NCBI GenBank assembly: GCA_023819365.1
Contig: JAMWBP010000008.1
Coordinates: 1-10,818, forward strand
Origin: Candidatus Omnitrophota bacterium
GTDB taxonomy: Bacteria; Ratteibacteria; UBA8468; B48-G9; JAFGKM01
Length of the DNA: 10,818 bases
Direction of reading: 5' to 3'
Numbering within the stretch: position 1 is the first letter of the stretch; each line of letters opens with the position of its first letter. The position numbers and the translations under genes are program-made. Shown piece by piece: positions 1 to 5,100 of the stretch. Under the pieces are notes generated by a model, which did not search any database, was not told the DNA's origin, and saw nothing but the letters and a program-made list of their open reading frames with translations.

Positions 1-258
1 TTAAACTCTAAATATTATGAAGAAATATCCAATTCAAACATTTTATTTAAAGAATTACCTTTTACTCTAAAAGAAAATGATAGATATATTGAAGGTATTA
101 TTGATTTAGTTTATGAAAATAATAATAAAATAATTATTATGGATTATAAAACAAATAAAATTTTTGATAAAGAAAAACTTGAATATACTTATAAAATTCA
201 GGGGCAACCTTTTCATAACTTTTTATCTGTTCATAGCCAACATACCAGTCAGTTCTAA
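1..258 (+). pseudogene. C-terminal nuclease fragment of an AddA/RecB-like helicase-nuclease, truncated at both ends in this window
   Basis: The frame starting at base 1 is open to a TAA at 256-258, with no start codon, so the 5' part lies outside the window. Residues 1-67 resemble the C-terminal PD-(D/E)XK nuclease of AddA/RecB-type ATP-dependent helicase-nucleases, which process DNA ends for recombination. An ELPFTL segment is followed by GIIDLVYE (metal-binding Asp at residue 35) and MDYKTNK (Asp48, Lys50), the usual D...DxK core. The family normally continues after a Y..Q stretch with further helices. Here the family-like sequence stops at about residue 67 (base 201), and the last 18 codons are the antisense of the adjoining hsdR fragment. 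GC is about 15% in the first 180 bases, well below the rest of the window. The fold is fairly certain; which helicase family it came from is less so. Confidence 0.6.
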
Positions 259-718
259 AATCAACAGGACTTTTACATTCAATCTCTAACACAGGAATAC
301 CATTTATATAGAGGACAATATCAGGAATAATTAAGTTATTTCCTCTAAAATGCACCTGCCTTGAGAAGATAAATTCATTGTTATCAGGGTTCTCATAATC
401 AAAAAGGTTGATAATTTTAACAACTCTTTCCTTTTCAAACTTTATCCCAATTCCATACTTCAAATAATTGAGGAACTTTTTTATACCTTCCTGGTCATTC
501 GGAAGAAGTTTAATCTCATCTATGGTTTTTTTAATTTCTCTTTCTCTCAATCCCTTGTCTTTGTTAATTCTTAAAAGTGCCTCTGTAAGGTTTTCAATCA
601 GGAGCGGTTCTTTTATACTTTCCCTTTTCATGTCCCTTGATTCAACAAAGTTCCATCCTGTATCTTTCAGTTTTTCGCTTACATAATCTTCAATCAACTT
701 CTTTTCATGTTTCTCCAT
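137..718 (-). pseudogene. hsdR: Type I restriction endonuclease subunit R, N-terminal nuclease domain only (truncated)
   Basis: The first 180 residues match the HsdR N-terminal nuclease domain, which cuts DNA in type I restriction complexes. Visible are PD (132-133) in IPDIVLYING, LEIECKS with Glu147 and Lys149 (the PD-(D/E)xK core), and the QxxxY motif EQIKSYEK (Gln164, Tyr168). After YKYIQ, at about base 179, the sequence becomes the antisense of the neighbouring helicase fragment and stops after 13 more residues. Full HsdR proteins run to roughly 900-1100 residues, so the DEAD-box translocase motor and the HsdM-contacting C-terminus are missing. The start is supported by AAGGAG six bases before the ATG. 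It is the last gene of the minus-strand hsd locus, a normal position for hsdR. If the junction is an assembly artefact, the intact gene would continue on another contig. Confidence 0.8.
179..203. other. Junction between two truncated, tail-to-tail genes
   Basis: Over these bases the minus strand still reads as HsdR (PEFYKYIQ) and the plus strand as AddA/RecB-like (EYTYKIQ). To the left only the helicase-nuclease makes sense, and to the right only HsdR does. GC rises from about 15% to about 30-35% here. The roughly 20 bases acceptable to both genes look like a microhomology join, either real illegitimate recombination or a chimeric assembly. Confidence 0.6.
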
Positions 719-734
719 CCTTCACTCCTTTTTT

Positions 735-769
735 CTCTCTCCTTGAGGGAGAGTAAACGGGGTAAGGTT
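735..769. repeat. Possible REP-like intergenic repeat with a small hairpin
   Basis: CTCTCTCC (735-742) faces GGGAGAG (747-753) across a TTGA loop, giving a six-pair stem with one bulged G. On the minus strand it is preceded by ACCTTACCCCGTTTA. This resembles the common intergenic pattern in which a CCTCACCC-like box precedes CTCTCCC..GGGAGAG, in a degenerate form. It sits just upstream of the hsdR SD. There is no U-tract after the stem on either strand, so it is not a terminator. Only one copy is in the window; the family assignment is from memory of such repeats. Confidence 0.3.
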
Positions 770-772
770 CTC

Positions 773-801
773 TTGACAAATTTTCAAATTCAGAGTATAA
801 T
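773..801 (+). promoter_or_regulatory. Consensus sigma70 promoter facing into the 3' end of the NYN gene
   Basis: TTGACA (773-778), a 17-base spacer, then TATAAT (796-801): a perfect -35/-10 pair on the plus strand. All nearby genes are on the minus strand, so it does not serve an obvious protein gene. Transcription would begin near 808, directly before a GC-rich hairpin region, and would otherwise run antisense to the NYN gene and hsdS. Confidence 0.75.
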
Positions 802-807
802 ACTACC

Positions 808-873
808 AGAATAACGATGAGGGGACTACCAAAGGGTTTCGTCCCGCGGGAATGCCCCTCGTTCTTATTTTAA
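808..873 (+). ncRNA. Candidate small structured RNA with two alternative folds
   Basis: The predicted transcript from the 773-801 promoter is short and GC-rich within AT-rich surroundings. Two folds compete. The local fold pairs GGGAC (822-826) with GTCCC (841-845) and contains an inner ACC/GGT stem (828-830 with 835-837). The long-range fold pairs GAGGGG (819-824) with CCCCTC (855-860), extendable by AACG (813-816) with CGTT (860-863) if three bases bulge, followed by a moderately U-rich tail (862-873). The palindrome CCCGCGGG lies at 843-850. Because 822-824 cannot pair in both, the layout could be switch-like. The tail overlaps the stop codon of the convergent NYN gene. I do not recognise a known RNA family. 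No ORF of note is present. Promoter support is strong; the RNA itself is inferred. Confidence 0.45.
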
Positions 874-1350
874 TTCAACCTTTCCCTTAATTAAATTAAT
901 CGGCAGAATAAACATACTGAATTTTTTTAAGAGTGTAGAATATTTCTCGTTAGGAACAACAATTTTTAAAAGTTTATTTTTTTGAATAAGATATTCAATG
1001 ATGCTATAAAAATCTCCATCTCCAGAGACAATAACCGCCTTATCATAATTAGGAAGTTCAATCATAATATGTAAAACCATAAGGGCATCAACATTTCCTT
1101 TTATTTTGATTTTCTTCCCTGTTTTAATTTCCATTATGGGTTTGAATATACAGATATAATTATCTTCCTGTAAACTTTCATATAATCTTTCATTTCCTGG
1201 TTTATATCCAATAAAGATAAATGCTTTTGTAACTTTATATTTATCCCTCAAATAAATTCTGAACTTTTTATAATCAAGTTTCCACCCCATTGATTTAATT
1301 CCCCAGTTCAAGTTATTTCCATCTATAAAAGCATAATTATTAATTTCCAT
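865..1350 (-). CDS. NYN (LabA/DUF88-like, PIN-fold) domain protein, putative ribonuclease
   Basis: A 161-residue protein made almost entirely of one NYN domain, a PIN-like fold typical of metal-dependent RNases. Acidic residues sit where the family has them: FIDGNN (Asp10), KGNVDA (Asp88) and VSGDGDF (Asp111, Asp113). It resembles the compact NYN proteins common in uncultured bacteria; its substrate is unknown. The ATG at 1350 is preferred because GAGG lies eight bases upstream. A TTG at 1356 would give 163 residues and overlap the hsdS stop as TTGA, but its nearest GAGG is only two bases away. Either way it directly follows hsdS, which implies translational coupling and a role tied to the restriction-modification complex. 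No signal peptide or membrane segment is seen. An oppositely directed small-RNA candidate meets its 3' end. Confidence 0.85.
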   Translation of the reverse strand: MEINNYAFIDGNNLNWGIKSMGWKLDYKKFRIYLRDKYKVTKAFIFIGYKPGNERLYESLQEDNYICIFKPIMEIKTGKKIKIKGNVDALMVLHIMIELPNYDKAVIVSGDGDFYSIIEYLIQKNKLLKIVVPNEKYSTLLKKFSMFILPINLIKGKVELK

Positions 1351-1352
1351 TT

Positions 1353-2621
1353 TCAAACCTCAATCCTCTCCACATCTAACTTCCAACTCATTATCTTGTT
1401 CAGCAAACTTTTAAACAATTCTTCATATATCTCCTTTTTCTTCTTTTCAACCCCTATCTTTTCATCCACAACCTTTAATATCTCCGCTATCTCTTTTTGT
1501 TCTTGTAAGGAGGGAAGAGGAATGGGGAAGGGTTTCATTATGCTCGCATTTAAACTCTGGTTTATTGACGCTTGTTGAGAAAAAGTTCTTAAAAAACCAA
1601 TATTTCTGCTCCAAAAGAAATAATTTTTTAAAAATAAAGCATTTAATATATTTTGATTTATTCTAAATCGTAAAATAAAAGAGGAAAAAGTAAATTGTTC
1701 GTCCCTATCAAAAATAGATGCTTTCCCAACATGTTCAATACTGCCACTTCTCCAGTTGAAAATTATATCTCCCTTTTTTAAAAGATATTTTTCTAATTCT
1801 TCATTCTTAAGGGGGTAATAATTCAATTCTGTAAGGTCTATCTCTCCTTCATTTGTAATATTTTTATTGGTTAAAATTGGGATTCCTAATGAACTGTCTT
1901 TTAATCCAGAGACCGCCGATTGGATTCCATAATCAATTTTTGCCACTTCTCCTAATCTTACCACTTCCCAATCTTCTGGTATTTCTCCTATTTCCGTCTT
2001 TTTCAATTTCCTGGCTTTTCTGAATGATGGTGCTCCATATCTAAAAAGTTCAGCCATCAAAGATTTTTTAAGTTCCTTTGTCTTATCAATTATTCTTCCC
2101 TGGATTTCTATCCCTTCCTGTACTGTATCAAGAATTTTAACTATCTTCTGCTGGAGCGATAGAGGAGGAATAGGGATTGGAAGATTTTGTAAGTCATCAT
2201 TATTTATTGATTTTTGAATTGCTTTATCACTTGCTAATGCATTTTTAAAATTATTGAACCATTCGGACAGGAAAATTTTTTCTACATATTTAGGAATAAC
2301 CTTCCGGGTATTACATAAAATTCCTGCATATCCAGTTGAAAGCACATATCTTTCTATTTCATTTTTGTTTCCTTCTGTGAATGAATAGACCTTAACAGTG
2401 TTTATCATTCTTGCAAACCAGACAGAGTTCAATCTTGGTTGCATATTGGCTCTTGAAGGTCTATTTTGATAAGTTATTTTGCTTTCAATTGAGATTATTT
2501 TATTTGCTTCAATAGAAGATGTAGATAAATATTCTTTTTCCCCTTCAAAGTAGGCAATTCCACTTCCTAAAATTTCAAAACATTCCCTATTCCCTAATTT
2601 TTTAACTTCCCATTTCTTCAT
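1353..2621 (-). CDS. hsdS: Type I restriction-modification specificity subunit S
   Basis: A 422-residue HsdS that would set the DNA sequence recognised by the methyltransferase and restriction complexes. It has the standard two-repeat plan: target recognition domain 1 (about residues 4-155), a conserved helix starting with LPIPIPPLSLQQKIVKILD (147-165) and running to about 195, target recognition domain 2 opening at GEIPEDWEVVRLGEV (212-226), and a second helix starting at FPIPLPSLQEQKEIAEIL (365-382). The two PIPxP-L-QxxI segments mark the repeat boundaries. Each domain reads half of a bipartite site; the actual site cannot be told from sequence. The start overlaps the end of the membrane-protein gene by 20 bases, with only a weak AAGG upstream, suggesting coupling to that gene. 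Length is normal and the frame is intact. Confidence 0.93.
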   Translation of the reverse strand: MKKWEVKKLGNRECFEILGSGIAYFEGEKEYLSTSSIEANKIISIESKITYQNRPSRANMQPRLNSVWFARMINTVKVYSFTEGNKNEIERYVLSTGYAGILCNTRKVIPKYVEKIFLSEWFNNFKNALASDKAIQKSINNDDLQNLPIPIPPLSLQQKIVKILDTVQEGIEIQGRIIDKTKELKKSLMAELFRYGAPSFRKARKLKKTEIGEIPEDWEVVRLGEVAKIDYGIQSAVSGLKDSSLGIPILTNKNITNEGEIDLTELNYYPLKNEELEKYLLKKGDIIFNWRSGSIEHVGKASIFDRDEQFTFSSFILRFRINQNILNALFLKNYFFWSRNIGFLRTFSQQASINQSLNASIMKPFPIPLPSLQEQKEIAEILKVVDEKIGVEKKKKEIYEELFKSLLNKIMSWKLDVERIEV

Positions 2622-4215
2622 TATTAAAACCTTTTATTGTTTCTAACATCACTTTTAATCTTTTCAGTTTCCCTAATTTTTTTTCGTCTCTTTTGTATTC
2701 TTCCTTTAGTGTCTCTATTGTCTTTAAATATATTTCTAAATTTTCTTTGCTGAAAGTGTCCGCGAAGAAATTAATAGTTTTTAAAAGTTTTATAGTTCCT
2801 TCAATTTGCTGTTGATATTGTTTTGAATATATATAATTTATTACTTCATCATGTTCTTCCGTATAATTCATAACTCTTCCTATATATCCAAATGTCCATG
2901 GTTTTTCTATCACAGATTTTACCTTTTCCGTTACTTCTTTAAGTGAATATGAATGGACTAAAAAAATTAAAATAGTTGCCCATAATATCGGCTCTGTTTC
3001 TGGAAATAACTCTCTTGCTACATCTTCTAAATCTTTATCAAGTTCTTCCTCTCTTGCATTAAAAATTCTTATCTGAGCCCAGTTTAAAAAGATATCTAAC
3101 ATAAATCGGGGAATTGGATTAGTACTTTTTAAATTTTGGCTCGTTACTTTCCATTCATATGGAATCGTTTTCCATATAGTATGACAGTGAGGTGATTTAT
3201 TTACTTCCTCAAAGAAGATATTACAAAAATCAGTTAAAAACACATAAATGTAAAATTTGGATTGCCCATCTATACTAAACTTTTCTTCCTTATAAGCATT
3301 AATATGTTTGATAAATGCATCCAAGAACAAGTAATATTCTGAAGATTTTTCTGTTAAAATTTTTTTAAGAGAAACATGAAAAATATCTTGAATTCTTATA
3401 AAAGTATTGATATAATTAGTATAATAAGAAGAAAGGTTTCTACAAATTTTTAAATGCCACTCTAAAAATTTTCTCCAGAAATTAGAAGTAGTTAATCCCC
3501 ATAACAATCTATTTTCAAAATTATTCTGAAAAATCAGCAATAAATCTTGTATAAACTTTTGGTCTTTTTCCTTCTGTATTACTTCTTCTATTTTTTGGGT
3601 AAATAAATTCATTAATTTTACTGGATGGAGATTAAAATCTTTGCCAATGTTTTCGTCCGTTTTTTGAAGCAATTCCTCAAAAATAGTTACTAAATCTTGG
3701 CATATTTGACTTTCAATAATAAAGTTTTCAAGGGAGATACTACTTCTTTTTTTTATCCCCTGATAAAATTTTGTGGAGAATAAAATAAAGAAAAAAGAAA
3801 TGAATAAAATTGTCCAAGTCAATAGATGGGATAACCAATAAGAAAAAGCTAAACCACCTAATAGAAAAATTGTAAATGGTATTAGAAAAACAATATAAAA
3901 AAGTTCGTCTGCTTTTTTATAAAATTCTCTATTTAATATTGTTTCAATTTTTACCCCTACTGATTGATTTTGCATTTCTATGATTCTGTTATAGACATTC
4001 CATAAGAAAGGTATTGAAAAAGCTATAAATCCAAGATAAATCTCCTGGATATAATTTCTTAAATCTTTTTGTGGTGGGGGGAAAATTTTAACTAATTCAA
4101 AATTTAAAATACCGATCCCTACAAGGAAGAATATCCAAAGAGGTCTCCAATGGAAAAAGTAAAAATTGTAAATTTTATCTGTTAATCCTCTTAGTATCTT
4201 CTTTAATTTATCCAT
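2602..4215 (-). CDS. Four-helix membrane protein with a large cytoplasmic-type helical domain, unknown family
   Basis: I do not recognise this 537-residue protein. Four hydrophobic segments lie at about residues 24-45, 59-76, 104-127 and 130-150, arranged as two hairpins. A charged stretch (about 77-103) separates the pairs. About 385 mostly helical, charged residues follow, ending in a Lys/Glu-rich, coiled-coil-like tail (about 495-528). There is no signal peptide, Walker motif or recognisable nuclease or protease motif. It lies between an NYN gene (45 bases away) and hsdS (20-base overlap), so it is expressed with the restriction-modification locus. Sampled lines are about 20-25% GC, lower than hsdM, which hints at separate acquisition. 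The SD is weak (GAGAG, seven bases before the ATG). A membrane effector or sensor in a defence locus is possible, but that rests on context only. Confidence 0.8.
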   Translation of the reverse strand: MDKLKKILRGLTDKIYNFYFFHWRPLWIFFLVGIGILNFELVKIFPPPQKDLRNYIQEIYLGFIAFSIPFLWNVYNRIIEMQNQSVGVKIETILNREFYKKADELFYIVFLIPFTIFLLGGLAFSYWLSHLLTWTILFISFFFILFSTKFYQGIKKRSSISLENFIIESQICQDLVTIFEELLQKTDENIGKDFNLHPVKLMNLFTQKIEEVIQKEKDQKFIQDLLLIFQNNFENRLLWGLTTSNFWRKFLEWHLKICRNLSSYYTNYINTFIRIQDIFHVSLKKILTEKSSEYYLFLDAFIKHINAYKEEKFSIDGQSKFYIYVFLTDFCNIFFEEVNKSPHCHTIWKTIPYEWKVTSQNLKSTNPIPRFMLDIFLNWAQIRIFNAREEELDKDLEDVARELFPETEPILWATILIFLVHSYSLKEVTEKVKSVIEKPWTFGYIGRVMNYTEEHDEVINYIYSKQYQQQIEGTIKLLKTINFFADTFSKENLEIYLKTIETLKEEYKRDEKKLGKLKRLKVMLETIKGFNNEEMGS

Positions 4216-4260
4216 TTAATACTCTCAACCTTAATTTTTATAAAGATTTAAGTTCTTATA

Positions 4261-4914
4261 TTATTTTTCCTTTATTAAATCTTCAAAAAAAGCATTTTCT
4301 AATGGAATAAATTTATCACTTACCTGTCTTAAATGCCAGCACCTCCTTTTTGGGAAATAAGCCACTTCAACTTTTTTGTTCAATAATTTTATATTTTTAA
4401 TCACATATGCGAAATCTCCATCTCCACTTACCAGAATTGCAGTATCATAGGCATCATTATAAGCCAAGGAAAGCATATCACATGCCAAAAGTATATCAAC
4501 ACCTTTTTCAATTGGGTATTTAGTAGGTGAGATACGACCCCAAAATATAGTATTTTCCCTTTTACATAATTTTTTTACTTCATCAATGGTGTCTACCTCA
4601 TAGAATTGTCCGTCCAAAGATTCTAAAATAATCTTTTCTTTTTCTATGAGAATTTCTCTAAATTCTAAATGTCCAAGTTTTAAATTGAAACCTGGTAAAT
4701 TTTGGATATAATTGAAGAATTTTTGTTGTGTTTTATATTGTTCAAAATTAAACTCTTTTTTGAGAGGGGCATTATAGTAGTAAACGCCACACAATTGTCT
4801 TTTGCCGCATAATTTTTGAGCAAATTTCATAAAATCTATATTTGTCTTTTTAATGTTTTCTTTAACACCATGATAAAAATTGCTTCCGTCAATGAATATT
4901 GTTACACGTTCCAT
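4261..4914 (-). CDS. NYN (LabA/DUF88-like, PIN-fold) domain protein, putative ribonuclease
   Basis: A 217-residue NYN-domain protein, distinct from the shorter NYN gene at 865-1350. Motifs are FIDGSNFYH (Asp9), VYYYNAP (44-50), KGVDILLACD (Asp140, Asp146) and LVSGDGDF (Asp165, Asp167), the acidic set expected for a PIN-like metal-dependent nuclease. A basic stretch PKRRCWHLR (188-196) could bind RNA. The start is fixed by the IDG motif eight residues in, yet no SD precedes it. Instead there is an intrinsic terminator hairpin with a U-tract ending eight bases before the ATG, and a 7-base tandem repeat ATGGAAC that places a second, out-of-frame ATG just upstream. Expression would need read-through or another control. 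It is followed by the membrane-protein gene. The activity is inferred from the fold. Confidence 0.87.
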   Translation of the reverse strand: MERVTIFIDGSNFYHGVKENIKKTNIDFMKFAQKLCGKRQLCGVYYYNAPLKKEFNFEQYKTQQKFFNYIQNLPGFNLKLGHLEFREILIEKEKIILESLDGQFYEVDTIDEVKKLCKRENTIFWGRISPTKYPIEKGVDILLACDMLSLAYNDAYDTAILVSGDGDFAYVIKNIKLLNKKVEVAYFPKRRCWHLRQVSDKFIPLENAFFEDLIKEK

Positions 4915-4921
4915 GTTCCAT

Positions 4922-4958
4922 AAAAAAGAAAACCCGGGATTGCTTTCGCAAGCCCGGG
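4922..4958 (-). terminator. Intrinsic terminator between hsdM and the NYN gene
   Basis: On the minus strand CCCGGG (4958-4953) pairs with CCCGGG (4938-4933). An inner stem TTGC/GCAA is closed by a GAAA loop, followed by TTTTCTTTTTT (4932-4922). This is a textbook rho-independent terminator for minus-strand transcription, lying immediately before an ORF in the same direction. Confidence 0.85.
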
Positions 4959-4969
4959 GAGGTTATAAA

Positions 4970-4995
4970 CTTGCCTTTGTTGAAACAAAGGCAAG
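4970..4995. repeat. Perfect 12-base inverted repeat
   Basis: CTTGCCTTTGTT (4970-4981) is exactly complementary to AACAAAGGCAAG (4984-4995) with two bases between, so about 11 pairs with a 4-base loop can form in RNA. There is no U-tract close behind it on either strand: the plus-strand T-run starts 17 bases later. It forms the first hairpin of the candidate small RNA. Confidence 0.8.
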
Positions 4996-5020
4996 GTGGT
5001 AATTCTAATTCTTTTTTTAT

Positions 5021-5049
5021 ATTATACCTTTCTAAAAGTTTAAAGTCAA
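5021..5049 (-). promoter_or_regulatory. Sigma70-like promoter upstream of the hairpins and NYN gene
   Basis: On the minus strand TTGACT (5049-5044), a 17-base spacer, then TATAAT (5026-5021). Transcription would start near 5014, run through two hairpins and meet the terminator at 4922-4958 before reaching the NYN gene. It lies about 50 bases after the hsdM stop. Confidence 0.7.
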
Positions 5050-5100
5050 TAGTCATTTTTATCTTTTCTCTACTTTAGTTCCGTTATTATCTGTCCTGCA

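Larger units (their letters stand above)
4921..5014 (-). ncRNA. Candidate small RNA or leader: promoter-driven, two hairpins, own terminator
   Basis: The predicted transcript starts near 5014, downstream of the 5021-5049 promoter, and ends at the U-tract near 4921, about 94 bases. It contains a 12-pair perfect hairpin (4970-4981 with 4984-4995), a single-stranded segment UUUAUAACCUCC (4970-4959 region), and a GAAA-loop terminator hairpin. The ACCUCC segment resembles the 16S rRNA anti-SD sequence. The NYN ORF begins eight bases after its end. It could be an independent RNA, an attenuator leader, or simply the terminator region of hsdM. There is no coding potential of note. Confidence 0.45.

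Noticed and set aside
468..686. Plus-strand reading frame opposite the hsdR fragment
   Set aside because: Low-complexity Ser/Leu/Phe-rich translation typical of an antisense shadow; the minus strand has clear nuclease motifs.
735..769. CRISPR or transposon end
   Set aside because: Only one short imperfect hairpin, no regularly spaced repeats, no transposase and no target-site duplication nearby.
813..863. Hammerhead-ribozyme-like CGAAAC ... GGUA arrangement on the minus strand of the structured region
   Set aside because: The required CUGAUGA core is missing and the stems do not arrange into three helices around it.
4970..5020. Plus-strand intrinsic terminator from the perfect inverted repeat and the T-run at 5012
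   Set aside because: About 16 bases separate the stem from the T-run, too far for a rho-independent terminator, and no plus-strand gene leads into it.
4915..5100. tRNA-like element in the hairpin-rich intergenic region
   Set aside because: No cloverleaf, no T-arm consensus and no acceptor stem can be assembled; two independent hairpins explain the structure.
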